The notes below the pieces were generated by a model, which worked only from the letters and a program-made list of their open reading frames with translations, was not told the origin of the DNA and ran no database searches. A program made the translations under genes and the position numbers. This document shows, in pieces, positions 11,413 to 23,086 of a stretch of 64,000 bases of DNA. How positions within the stretch are numbered: the first letter of the stretch is position 1; each line of letters opens with the position of its first letter. The DNA is from Pogona vitticeps. Its lineage: Eukaryota > Chordata > Lepidosauria > Squamata > Agamidae. Location of the stretch: NCBI RefSeq assembly GCF_051106095.1, contig NC_135789.1, positions 18,585,501 to 18,649,500 of the forward strand, written 5' to 3'.

Positions 11413-12789
11413 GCCCCCCAATTGTGTGATCCGTCCATCGTGGCTTTTAGCCTGAACTTTGCTGGCGCTCTCCCGGGTGCTGCTTCGCCACCATGGATAG
11501 CTCCTTTGAAGTGGAAAGTTAGATCAAGAAGTGGCTTCTTGTTTTCACACCGACCTGGATCTTTGCTGAATAGCACCCACCTTCTTCTTAAGTTTGAGGG
11601 TGGTGTGGGTTAAGATTTCAGTGGTGTTAAAGGAAGTATTGGTAAGAAATTAAGAGAGGGAGAGAGAGAAAGAACTTTTGAGCAACCTGTCATGCTTCCT
11701 GGATGTTTCGGGGGGGGGGGATCCAGGCCAGTTGTGGTCGTGAGCCATGCAGTTTCCCATGCCCTGCTTTAGGCACAGAGTTTGGGGCTCAGAGGTGAGC
11801 CTTCACATCCCACAAAGAACATTGTATGGCTCTGAGTTGAGGGGTGACTGTTTCCTAGGCCTTAGGAACCTCCTCCCCCCGGAAGCACAAAGCCACAAGA
11901 AACAGGTGACGACTTGATACTTCTGAACAACTACTGCTCAACTAGCTTCCAACTAGTCACTTTTGTCCATGTTAATGCAAAAAGATATTTTTTAAAAACA
12001 TCTTCCAGTGACAGGAAAGATCGCACGAAGCCTTTGTCAACTCTTATTTTTTTCTCTCTCTCCCCCTAAGCCCTTCATTAAAAGTTTTAAAATTCTAAAA
12101 TCCCTCGCTGGAGTGAAGTGTTTTCTTTTCCCTCTCCTCTTTTCTTCCCTCGGCTTCAGCCAGAACCGCTGCCAATTTAACTAATTGGACGTCTTGAACA
12201 CTGTCAGGAGTCCTTTGGTGTTTTTGTGCCATGGAGTCTGACAAAGATGTCTCTTTCCCTATGGAAGCCCCACTGTTGGAAAGAACTGGGGCTTCCATTT
12301 AAAAAGTCTGTGTTTCCCTCCTCCTGCTCTCTGTTTTATTCAGAAAGCGAAATAGGAGTGCTTGTTTTTCTCTCTGATATTCTTCTGGATCTTACATCCT
12401 GCAGGGCAGTAATCTGAGGTGGAGACAGGAGCCTAATTTAACTTCAGTTATGGGTCTGTAGGACGGGAGCGTTGAGGCCAAAATCCATTTGCCAGTATAG
12501 CTAACCTGCTGAATAAATGTAATTATATAGGTGTTGTCTTCTTGTTCAGCAATTTGTTATACAGGGCTGTTCTTCCTCCGACGCGCCAACGGATTTGGGC
12601 CCGATTATATCCTGGTCGCAGATGGGAGAATCTGTATCTCTCCAGAAGTTTCCATTTTGATTTAAACCAATTTAATATATTAAGTATTAGTAAATCAAAT
12701 CTGTATCTGTTCACTAATTATTTTACGGGTTACACTTCTGCTGTGCCTCCTTGTACTCAAGGAGGAATGTGTGACTCTCTTCCCCATCA
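11413..12789. other. Intergenic, nothing recognised
   Basis: Short frames only, a GA-rich patch near 11655-11675 and poly-G near 11710. No exon, RNA gene or complete repeat could be supported. Confidence 0.4.
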
Positions 12790-12945
12790 CCACAACTGCC
12801 CTGTGAGGTAGGTCTGTCGGAGAAAGAAAAGTATGTGCCTGGTGCAAGGAACGCCAGATCAGTTTTATGGCGATTTGCAGATTAGAACTCAGATCCCCTG
12901 AGTTTCCAGTCCTGATGTCTAACCACTGCTCCCCTCTGGCTCTTA
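12790..12945 (-). repeat. tRNA-derived SINE fragment
   Basis: The inverted order ends in GATGTCTAACCACTGCTCCC, the complement of a tRNA-type head (GGGAGCAGTGGTTAGACATC), and begins with GCCCTGTGAGGTAGGTC-like tail words. Confidence 0.5.
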
Positions 12946-13045
12946 GTGTCTTGATGAACTACAAACCCCATAAATCCTCACTGTTGGCCAGGCTAATGGG
13001 AGTTGTAGTACCTGGAAGGGCAGAGGTTCTCCCCAGCTGTGCTTC
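12945..13045. repeat. hAT MITE remnant
   Basis: GAACTACAAACCCCATAAAT, then TAATGGGAGTTGTAGTACCT: imperfect inverted arms of a decayed MITE. Ends and target duplication are not certain. Confidence 0.4.
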
Positions 13046-14339
13046 AGCAGCATTGCCCCGCTCAAGGTAATTCCTCCTTTCAGGCAGATTGGAGAACCTT
13101 TCATCCCAGGCTCCCCCTTCCCTGTGTAGCTGAAGTGCAGCAACTGGAGCTCATAGCCAAAAAAATGCAGGCGATGACCTTGTTTCCTGTGAAAAGTACA
13201 TGATTCTGCCACATGTATCAGGCAGAGCACGATGGGGAAATCAAATAATTAGCCAGCCCCTTTGGGGAAAGGGCCTGGTGGCAGCCAGTAAGAGACCGGA
13301 AAGTTGAGATACCGTCCGTCCGAGGCAGAAAGGACCAAATTTTCAGGGGGCCTGCCGCCAGCAAAGTGCCGGACTGTTTACATAGCGCATCCGCTCCCAT
13401 TAGGAAAAGCATTCGAGGGCTGAAGCGTCCATAAATCATCTCAACATCCAGAGGGAAATAACACAGGCCTCTTGGAACTGTTTCCTACTTGAGGGGGGCA
13501 GGCAGGAAGGGGATTTTGTAATGCCAGATTACCCTGGGAGGAGTGGTTTGGGGCCTGAAGCGTATCTTTTCTGGCAGTACTTTCAGCCTTGGAATTTTCC
13601 TCTCTTTTTTGGAGTGTGAGAGAAAGGTACCGGTTGGGGTGTGTCCCATGAGGTCATCTAGACCAACCCACAGCTAGTCAAGGGAACCCCACAGCTGGCA
13701 CATCCCTGGCAGGTGGCCATCTCACCTCGTTGAAAAACCTTTTAACAAAGGGAAGTCAGCAAACTCTTGTATCCCTCAGATCACGTCACAGCAGAAGTAG
13801 GAATGACTCTGACATTCCAGGCCCCATGTGTGTATTTGTGTGTGTTTCAATCTGTTCCAGGTTTTTGTCCAAACTTTAATATCCCAGATCCTGAACTCAT
13901 TTTGTGGGATTGTGTTCATCATCTTGGATAATAAAGACCAGGTTATAACCTGGAGCAAATCTTGCTGGTCCCATAACATCCGAAGTCCCTTGGCCTCTGG
14001 AAACACCACCTGGACATCCTGCCTCTTTGTTAGCTATGGCTGTGCCTTCCGTTTAAAACAATCTGATGCCCTTTTTTGTTCCGTTTCACAATTTGAACAA
14101 CAGCTTGCAATCAGAATTTTATTGAATGATTAGATCCGTGTGTACTTCGTTTTTCCTCCCGGGAGCGCAAGCTGGTTTTTTAAAGGGCTCTGCACTTTTA
14201 TGACTTCACAAGAACACTGTGAGGTTGGCGAATTATTTAAATAAATAGATATATGGAAGTAACTTAGGGGCAAATAAGGAATTAATTCCCCTTGCAGTAA
14301 TTAGGATATACTGTTATGTTAGTAACAATTCCAAGGACA

Positions 14340-14880
14340 ATTCAAAGTGCGAGTTTTAACTTATAAAGCCTTAAACGGCTTGGGTCCCAGCTGTCTCGAG
14401 GGCTGCGTCTCCGAGGATGAGCCAGCTTGGGTGTTGAGATCATCAGGGGAGGCCTTTCTCTTGGTCCCACCAGCACCACCATGGTGAGGGTCGCCTTCTC
14501 CTTTAGACTCTGGAACTCCCTGCTGCTGGAGGCCAGCCTGGCCCCATCTTTGCTGTCCTTCTGCAAGCAGGACAAGAAGACCTTTCTCTTCAGGCGGGCT
14601 TTTCATTAGTGACTGACTGTCTTGTAAAGCTCTTAAAACAGGATGGTTTGTGTTTTGTTGCTTCTAAATCTGTTTTTAGTCATGCCTAACATTTTAAATA
14701 TAATGTTATGAGTCCTTTTTTATTATTTGAATAAATTACTGTTTTTAGCTTTTAATATTGTGTTTTTAATGACATAAGCCACCTTGGGTCTTTTTATTTA
14801 TTTATTTATTTATTTATTGAATTTATATGCCGCCCACTCTACCCAGAGGGTAAAAATATTTTAAAGAAATAAATAAGAAT
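14340..14880 (+). mobile_element. L2-type LINE 3' end
   Basis: Decayed frame with YKALNGLGPSCLEG and then FSFRLWNSLLLEASLAPSLL, the C-terminal block of L2/CR1-type reverse transcriptases, followed by the 3' tail ACATAAGCCACCTTGGGTC and a TTTA repeat. Confidence 0.7.
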
Positions 14881-14884
14881 TCTT

Positions 14885-16950
14885 TAGTGGTGTAGTTGTG
14901 ACAAGCTAGTTACAATAACTGTACGGTAACTGTCACAGAAGGGTTGTGTGACCCGGCTACCTGGTGGTGTTTCATACCACAGGCCACTGGCTTGTGACTT
15001 TCTGATAGTTTTTAAAAAAAGAAAATAAAAAGTTGCTGGGCAGGATTTTATTGCCGTTCATGGAAGATGCACATAACCTGCCAGGGCTAGTTGTGGAGTG
15101 TTGCAGAGGCAAACAAGGGGTGTCCCCAAAGCTCTTGGTTACTCACGGACCTCACATGGACATCCATAAGAGTCTGGCCAGCATCTTAGTTCCTTTTGAA
15201 GAGCGAGAGATTAAAGAGTGGCTTTCAGATGCTCTCGCCGTTGCGGCCAGCTCTCTGTCTGCTGAAGACCACTCCAGAATGGTGGATCTGAACTGGAGAG
15301 AAGTGGGTTCAGTTTCCCACCGAGTCAAGAAACCCACGGGATAAGCTCAGGGCAGTCGCTTACTCTCTTTCTGATCCTTACTCTCTCTGTGTGTGTCTAT
15401 ATTTCATGCAAATAGCATCAACTAAGAGGGAGCTGAGAATTACAAATCATTCTGTGCTGTGGTTTGAGGGTAGAGTCTTTTTCTTCTGCAGGTGGTATTT
15501 GCACAGCTGGGAAATGTCAGGTTGCCCCAGATCCTCAGATTGCAAACATTTTCTTGGGGGGAGGTCAACATGGGAGCAGCAAAACTAGGCAAGGTGTCGT
15601 AAAGGTTTCATGCCTCTGATTTGGCTGGGAGACAGTCAAACTGCCCTCCCTCCCTGCCGGAGACATTCCCAATGATGAGCCAACCCCAGAATTCATGCAA
15701 ATTGGGTTTTTTTCTCCCTTCCCCCTTAACAAAGTGGGCACATTAAAATGCAAAAGACGTATTAAACATTGCCTCCAGTTTGCCTCCAAAGTGCATTTTT
15801 CCAGAGAAAAGGCAGATGGAGAAACAGGCTGTGTAACATAGGAAGCTATGTTACACCCGAACCGCAACAGTCTATTCAGCCTCTTAGGGCCAGCTCTGAC
15901 TGGCAGCCGAGGCCCTTTGCTGTTGCACACAGCATTTTTTTTCTGAGCCCTCACCAGGAGATCCCAAGTGGTCTCTCATCCAGGCATGAATGAGAGGCTC
16001 GAATCCTGTTGATACTTTACACTTATGTCAAGGGAATGGTTGTAAACCTGGATGGCCAACAGCCACTCGGAAATTCTGGCTTTTCTTCCAAGCGTTATAC
16101 ATATAGCCTTGCGAGGTTGACCAGGCTAAAGGGGAGTTGCTGAGCCTCTGGTGCCCAGAAAACTTGTTTGCTCAATGGTGGGACTGTGCGTTGACCTCCC
16201 TAGTCTTTTGACTCCAGACAGTATCTTAATTTTCCAGCTAGCAGTCTTAGGAGCGGTCAGATGGAATCTTTCCAGCCCTCACCTGCTGATTTGCAAGAAG
16301 AGCGGAGGGCTTCTGACACTTGATTGTTTAGCAAAAGCAGTACAAAATTAAGTTTTCTGCCGAAATGAGGCAGCAGAGATAGAGAGATCAAGGAGGGGAA
16401 ATGAAACAAAAACTACACATCTCATTGTGGCTCCTTTATAAACTTCATGGCTGGGCCGTATCCGGCATTCCAAGTAAGAGACCAAGGAAGTCCTATTTCT
16501 CTTAAGTTCTGCTGAAGCTTGTAGGAATTTGCTCCATCTTCACAGTATTTCCACGGAGCGTAGGTGAGGGCTAATAAAGAATTACCCCACAATTAACTTT
16601 TCCCCTCACAGGAGGGAAATGGTGTCCATGTGGGTGAAGGGGTTTGAAGTCGTTGGCCTGCCCCTCAGAAATCTGGGTTGCTCATTCACAGGGAGGCAGG
16701 TGAAGTCCACACCAGGGGAGCTCTGGTGGGTTGCTCCTGGGTTGGCCCGCTTTGCAGGGTTGTGGTGAGGGGAACAACATGGGGAGGAGAAAAGGGGTTG
16801 AAGAAATACCAGTGACAATAAGATATCAAATACTGCTAAGAGTCTCAAGACTCCACGTTGCCCTGGGAAACATCTTGAGAGGGGTGTCGTGGACAGAATA
16901 ACAGGTTAGGAGTCAGCAGGCCTGGGTTCAGATTCTTCTCGCTCATCCGT
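14885..16950. other. Intergenic, mostly unrecognised
   Basis: A possible diverged SINE lies at about 15830-16010 (CATAGGAAGCTATGTTACAC, then GACTGGCAGCCGAGG). The 103-codon frame at 15033-15344 has no recognised domain. Nothing else stands out. Confidence 0.35.
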
Positions 16951-17311
16951 GGAAAGGTAAAGGTAAAGGTTCCCCTTGACAATTTTTGTCCAGTCGTGTC
17001 CGACTCTAGGGGGCGGCGCTCATCCCGCTCTTCAAGCCATAGAGCCAGCGTTTTGTCCGAAGACAATCTTTCCGTGGTCACATGGCCAGTGTGATTTAGA
17101 CACGGAACGCTGTTTACCTTCCCACCGAGGTGGTCCCTATTTATCTACTCGCATTTGCATGCTTTCAAACCGCTAGGTTGGCGGGAGCTGGGACAAGCGA
17201 CAGGTGCTCATTCCGTCGCGTGGATTCGATCTTACGACTGCCGGATCTTCTGACCCTGCAGCACAGGCTTCTGCGGTTTAGCCCACAGCGCCACCACGTC
17301 CCAACCGTGGA
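16951..17311 (-). mobile_element. Sauria-type SINE, nearly full length
   Basis: On the - strand it starts GGGACGTGGTGGCGCTGTGG (tRNA-derived head, B-box-like AGATCGAATCC), passes through the conserved GCATGCAAATGCGAGTAGAT and ends AGTCGGACACGACTGGAC plus an AGGTAAAGGT-type tail. The tail resembles the BovB 3' end, which explains mobilisation by BovB. Confidence 0.9.
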
Positions 17312-19575
17312 AAAGCACTCCTTAAATATCTCGCGTGCTAAGCGTCACCGTAAGCCCGAACTCGCTTGCGGCCCCATAAGGCACAAGCACACGTGGGCCC
17401 TGCATGGCTTGCCCTTCAGCACGAAGAGGCCGTTTCCCTCAGAGGATGTGAACTGAAGCGAGAGTCGGGGGGCTGTGGGTTTCCTGCGGTGAAGATGAGG
17501 GGCCTTCCTTCCACATTTCTCCCAACGGTTGCTTTTCTTGGCGTTTGGCGGCCTCCGGTTCCCCACCCCCACCCCCGCTGCCCGGCCTTGAGCTTCTTCT
17601 GCCCTCCATCACCCCATTGCCTCCAAGGCCTCAGCGTGGAGCCCCCATTGTCTTCTGCCACTGGGCTTTGGGTCGGTATCCTTGGGGCCAGGATGCTCCC
17701 TCTTCCTCCCTCGCGGGCTCGTCTCTGCCATTTCAGCATTTTCCGGGTGAAAAACAACGCTGAGACCAGCAATTCCTCACATCAGGCTGAGTGTCGCTAC
17801 CTCGGCCCCTAGTAGAACAAGGGGTGCCCTTTCATTTCCTTTTCGTCACGCTCCATTGGGTTGCCACACTTAGAGATGCTGGAGCAAGGCGAAAAGGTTG
17901 GGTTTTATAGGGGAGGCTACTTTTAAAGCCTGAACCCCCTTCCCAACCGCTCCCAGAATTCATACGCCACGTAACATCAGCAAACCAAAAAAGGTAGAAG
18001 CATGGTGAGACATTAAGACTCCCTCTCTTTGGAGCCAGGGCGGGAGCGAAACCCCAGCGACTCGCAAGCCTTCCTCGTTCTGTAAAAGCAGTTTTGGGTG
18101 CCTTGCCTGGCCCTTGATCTTCAGCCCCCAGTCAGAATTGCTATCGTTCTGCCAGATCAGGACCAGGATCCTCTGGGACAATTGCATGCACGCAAGAGCG
18201 TTTGGGAAGTCCCCGCTGCTAGTTGACGAGGGGCCCACCACACGTGGGCCGCTTGCCTGATTCCACCTGGCGCACACCCAGGATGTGCCCGACCTGCCGT
18301 CAGTTAAAGTCTCAATGAGCCACGGCCACCCCTTGGATTGACTTTGGCCACCGTGGCCCATTTTGAAAAGGATGCTTTGTTTTTCTAGTGTGTTTTTTAT
18401 GACACTCCCTGTGGAGTTTCAGTCCTGGTGGGTTTATCAAACTGTATTATTGATTTGATTTCTATTCCACCCCTTGAGTGCAAGCAGTCCTCTGGGCCAT
18501 TTACGGATTAAAACTTAAAACCCCATGTCAAGACCCTACATGGCCTATTTTGACAGTGTTTCCGCTAACAAAAATATATCCACATGCCATGGCCTGACTG
18601 CATCTAACGTGGCACTGGCAGTAGTAGTTAGTTTCTCAGCTTTGCTGAGAATACTGTAGCTTTTTTTCCCCTAGCTCTCTGGGGCCACGGGGAGAAATTT
18701 CTCCCTTTTCTGTATGTGCTCGCAGAAGGTGTATTACCGTGGGGGATATGCCATCTTACTGTTATTCTGTGGAAGCATGTCCTCTCCCGGATGGGAGTCA
18801 TTCTGTAAAAGACAACATCATCTGTTGGTGGTTTTCCCCTTTCCACATAATCACAGCATTCCTGAACTGGCCACCCACTGCTGCTTATCCTCCATCAGCC
18901 CTCTGAATCAACCGATCCTATCTCGGTAACCTTGCCTCCTCGGCTAAAGAGGATTCTGACTTTCTGGAATTGGCTGATCTCGCTTCCAGCTTTGTGCAGG
19001 CAAAATGAGGGCCAGAGGGTTGGACTGGGGAGCCCCTTTATCAGGCCGCCGGAGGCCTGGAAAGAGAATGAAAGCCACAGATCAAATTAAGGGCTGCACC
19101 CCCACCTTTATTCCCCCCCCCCCAAAAAAAAGTCTGACAGCTTAATACAATGGCTGGGGATTTTGCTGAGCGTTTGCTCAATTATTTCCCCGCCTGTGTT
19201 TGACCTGTGGAAGCGGAGATGAGCTCCCTAAGGAAGCTGGAAATAAAAAGGAAAATGTGCCCAGAGTCCAGGGGTCAGATACGGGGCTTCCAGGAAAGCC
19301 GCTTTAGGGGGAATACCAGGACTCCGGATTCTCTGGAAGACTGATGTCCACGAATCGAGGTGCCCCCACGTGGATCTCAGAGAGCAGTACACATCCGTGG
19401 CTTTTAGCCAGCAGACCATAGGTATCACAAAGCCTCGGGGCTCATTTTTGTCACACATGCACACACCCAGGCTTCTCAGGCTCTTGTGGACCCCATGGGG
19501 GAAAATCTTTTTATCAGCTACAAAATGCTGCATCTGCCAGCAGCAGCTTGCTTTAAAAATCGACGCCAGCCTCTT
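17312..19575. other. Intergenic, mostly unrecognised
   Basis: A GC-richer patch at 17340-17820 has overlapping frames on both strands without family resemblance. A short LINE-like tail lies near 18450-18520. No gene is supported. Confidence 0.35.
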
Positions 19576-19579
19576 GTCT

Positions 19580-19660
19580 CTCTGATCTTGGTATTTGTAA
19601 ACCGCCCAGAGTGGCCTTGGTCAACAGATGGGGGGTGTAAAAATCGAGTGAATGAATGAA
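19580..19660 (+). mobile_element. LINE (L2/CR1-type) 3' tail
   Basis: GTAAACCGCCCAGAGTGGCC followed by a GAATGAATGAATG microsatellite-like end is the typical 3' terminus of a reptile LINE of this group. Confidence 0.6.
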
Positions 19661-19904
19661 TGTTCCCTATTTTTTAAAAAAGTCAATTTTTAAAAGTGGA
19701 AATAGATTTCTTGTCACGTCTTATTTATTTTTGGCGGGGGGAGCATGCAGGTTGATCCATCTTATGTCCACTCCAGCGCATCAGGAGGGCCAGGAGATGG
19801 TTAAAATGTTTGCTCAGATCCCAGTTGAAGAGCAGTGGGTTATACACATCCAATGATTCTGATCAAATCTCAGTAATCAATGTATAGTAGGTGACAGTCA
19901 TGAA

Positions 19905-20025
19905 TTTGACCTGAATTTGACCAAACTCTGGGAGGCAGTGGAAGACAGGAGGGCCTGGCGTGCTCTGGTCTGTGGGGTCACGAAGAGTTAGACACGACTT
20001 AACGACTGAACAAACAAGGTGACAA
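19905..20025 (+). mobile_element. RTE/BovB LINE 3' end
   Basis: Carries AACTCTGGGAGGCAGTGGAA, then GGGGTCACGAAGAGTTAGAC and ACGACTTAACGACTGAACAA, an almost canonical BovB tail. Confidence 0.85.
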
Positions 20026-20032
20026 TCATGGA

Positions 20033-20200
20033 TAGATCTTGAAGCTAAGGCTCCGATACTTTGGCCATCTCATGAGAAGAGAAGACTCCCTGGAAAAGAC
20101 CCTGATGTTGGGAAAGTGTGGGGGCAAGAGGAGAAGGGGACGACCGAGGATGAGATGGACGGACAGGGTCATCGAAGAGACCAACATGATTTTGACCCAA
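20033..20200 (+). mobile_element. RTE/BovB LINE coding fragment
   Basis: The translation LKLRYFGHLMRREDSLEKTL, then GKCGGKRRRGRPRMRWTDRV is the conserved C-terminal block of the BovB protein. In an intact BovB it lies upstream of the tail, so this is a second copy or a rearranged piece in the same orientation as 19905-20025. Confidence 0.85.
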
Positions 20201-20364
20201 TTTCTCTCTCTGTCAGCCAGAACCCTCTCGTCCTTTCTTTATTCGCATCGGAGCGTTGCAAAATTTTAAATGACAGAAGTATTGGAAATATACGTAAAAA
20301 TGTAAAAACAACAACAGCAACCCCAAAACAAATTAAAATGTTCTGCTAAATAGACTGTTTTTTT

Positions 20365-20960
20365 TTAAAGTTTTATTTTAGGGGTTGGAGATGGGTACAG
20401 GGGATTAAACAGGTTTGTGAATCAACGTGAACATTTTACAATATTCATTCTTATCTATTTCATTTCAAAGATACAGTACATAGGTTTCCAGTGTAACTAA
20501 TTTATAATTCATATTCTAATTCTAAATTGATCTTTGGCTCTCAATTATCAAATATTAATTTCAATTCCATTTCTAAGCCAGTCATTAAATTTATGCTAAC
20601 AATCTTCATGATTCGTCTTTCTTGTTGAGTCTAGGTACAGTATTCTGTTAGTTTATCCATCTCCACCATATCCAGGATGTTTGCTATTAACTCATCTTGA
20701 GATGGATTCTCCGGGTCTTTCCAGTGTTTGACAAAAAGAATTCTTGCTGCAGTAATTAGACTGTTTTTGACGAGAAACGGGCTACTACCACGCCCTTTGC
20801 TAGATCTTCTTTTGTCCCACATGGCGGGGTATAAATTGCAGGAACTCCGAGAAGTGTTGCGTTGTGAGCTCAGAAGCCATAAGTAGAGCTGATTTGGGAG
20901 AAACGAGGCCCATGTTCGAAACATACCTCTATGGGGAGAAAGGTGGCATATAAAATAAAT
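20365..20960 (-). mobile_element. L1-type LINE 3' end
   Basis: The - strand frame at 20924-20631 contains NSLITAARILFVKHWKDPE and then MVEMDKLTEY, the C-terminal signature of vertebrate L1 ORF2. The AT-rich 3' UTR runs left to about 20365. It is 5' truncated. Confidence 0.75.
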
Positions 20961-21448
20961 ATCAAATTATTGCTATTTGAAAGTTTCCCTCTGTGTTGTC
21001 ATACCTCTCATTTATTTCACGGACCACCACTTCCATCCCTGACATATCCTGCTTTTGGTATATATGAGTTGACTTCTAATTAATGTGTCCTGCTTTGAAG
21101 CCTCCCGAGCCAAGCCATTCCCGGACAGGCATAAGAAATGCACATTTGAAATAAATACATTTCCAGGAAGCCATCCGCAGTCGGAGAAACTGGCAAATGG
21201 TCAGATCAGTTAAATAGTGGAACCTGTGGGAGCATTTGGCCTGCTAACTCTGTGGGTCCTCAGCCGCCGCAACCGGGATGGGAATTGTAGGCCACATACG
21301 AAGGCTGAAATCTTTTCCACCCAAAGCGAAGGTCTGCATGCTCCCTTTCCATCCCTGGAGTGATTTAAGGAGAGTCTGTCGGTTATAATCCAGTGACCGG
21401 AACCATTCTCCTTCCACACACCAGCTCATGTTCGACAGTGTAAATCAC

Positions 21449-22100
21449 AATAGCGAATTATTTGATATATTTAACCCCACCTTTCTCCTTAAAAAGGCCC
21501 CAGGGCGGCTTACATCATTAAAAGACAATATTTAAAGCTAAACACAGTAAATAAAGACTAAAAAGGATCAAACAAATATACTTTTAAAAAATAATAAGGT
21601 TCCCCTTGACAGTCGTGTCTGACTCTAGGGTGCGGCACTCATCCCCGTCTCCAAGACGTAGAGCCAACATTTGCCCGAAGATGGTTCCCGTGGTCACATG
21701 GCCAGCATGTCTAGACATGGAACGACTCACATTTTTACATGTTTTCAAATGGCTAGGTTGGCAGGAGCTAGGAGAAGCAATGGGAGCTCCCTCCGTCGTG
21801 TGGATTCGATCTTATGACTGCAGGTCTTCTGACCTTGCAGGACAGAGGCTTCGCCACCACGTCCCATGAAACATAAGCAACACCAAAAACCACATTTAAA
21901 AGCAACAAAGCTCAACCATCCATTTAAAAAACCCCTCTGGTGCAGGCAGTCATTAAAGGGAAAGCCTGTCTAGAGGGAAAGGAGAGCCCAGACCGGGCCC
22001 GGCAGACTTCCAGGGGCAGGGAGTTCCAGAGTCTAAAGGAGCAGCCACCGAGAAGAAGGCCCTCCTCTCCCGGGTGCCCACAAAACAGACCTGTGAATCT
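21449..22100 (-). mobile_element. L2-type LINE 3' part, split by a Sauria SINE
   Basis: On the - strand the right piece reads the LINE C-terminus (LDSGTPCPW-like, near 22030), and the left piece is the 3' tail TTTAATGATGTAAGCCGCCC. The Sauria SINE at 21597-21867 lies between them. Confidence 0.65.
21597..21867 (-). mobile_element. Sauria-type SINE inside an L2 LINE
   Basis: Same order of blocks as 16951-17311, on the - strand: GGGACGTGGTGGCGAAGC head, CGACGGAGGGAGCTC, then AGAGTCAGACACGACTG tail. It splits the minus-strand L2 fragment at 21449-22100. Confidence 0.85.
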
Positions 22101-22671
22101 GCCAGTTAAGGTTTGGGCCTTTTATTATGTGTCCTCCTTGCTCCAGTTGGAGTTGGTGTGCAACGAGGAATACCAGCATCGGCCTCTTGACTAGCCATAT
22201 TCCACTGCAGCGATTGATGTCAAAGGACCTAAGCGATCCTGGCCCGCATTTCTGAAACGCTGTAGGAAACCTCCTGTAAACGACGATCATCCAATAAAAC
22301 AAAGATGCCAGTCCGAACTCCTCAAGCGTGCTGTGGCGGAATGAGGACCTTGGAGATGCGGGTGCGAATCGCCACCTGGCCACCCAACTCTTTGTGGCAA
22401 ACGGGGCCAATCCTCCTCCCTCTTGCCCCGACCTACTTCTCAGGGCTGTTGCACAGAGACAGCATGGGGGAAGAGTCTTAACGCTCACTGGATTTGAAAC
22501 AGAGAAAAATGGATCCAGCGTTCCAGGCGACATTTCAAGCAGACCCATGGAAACCTGCAGGACCCAGTAAACCCCATCTTGCATAAAATGTCCTGCACAG
22601 ACAGGACAACCATAGCCCAACTCTACCACAAAAAATGGGATTTAACCTCAGAATCTCCGAGAAACTGAGGT

Positions 22672-22882
22672 GGATTTTCCCGGTCTTTAGCAAGTTAATT
22701 CCATGATCTCCACCCTTTTTAAAATCATTTTCTGGAAAACTGCAAGGTTCCAAGATTTTTCTCCTTGCTGGGATTTTGGAAGGAGATAAACCCGTGGAGA
22801 AGGTTCTTTTTTTAAAAAAAAACCACACACAAATGTTTTCCCCAGAAAAACTCAAGTGTGGGCGGTGTCACCTGCTATAAAT
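22672..22882 (+). promoter_or_regulatory. Likely MADCAM1 promoter: TATA-like box and kappaB-like site
   Basis: A TATAAAT box at 22876-22882 lies about 205 bp before the MADCAM1 start codon, so transcription would begin near 22905-22915 with a 5' UTR of about 175 nt. A kappaB-like GGATTTTCCC lies at 22672-22681. Mammalian MADCAM1 is NF-kappaB induced by TNF, so the site fits, but a single 10-mer occurs often by chance. The TATA call is the stronger of the two. Confidence 0.45.
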
Positions 22883-23086
22883 TTAAGAGCTGTCAGCCTC
22901 TGGGATAGGGGGTCAGAGAGAGTTGGCACGGAGTGAGCGGAGCACGGCTTGTTCTAGGGCTGCCAGAATTATTGGAAGGAAGGAGGAAGGAGCTGAATCT
23001 AAGGTGACCGGACCTCTCCAAGAGAATACCGTACATCCGTCCGACATCCTCTTGAGCACCGAGGGGTAGATCTCAGAGCGAAAGCA

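Noticed and set aside
15033-15344. 103-codon frame with ordinary amino-acid composition
   Set aside because: No recognised family, no exon signals, and repeat-like flanks.
17366-17812. 148-codon frame on the + strand and 118-codon frame opposite
   Set aside because: Mutually overlapping, no domain, no splice or promoter context.
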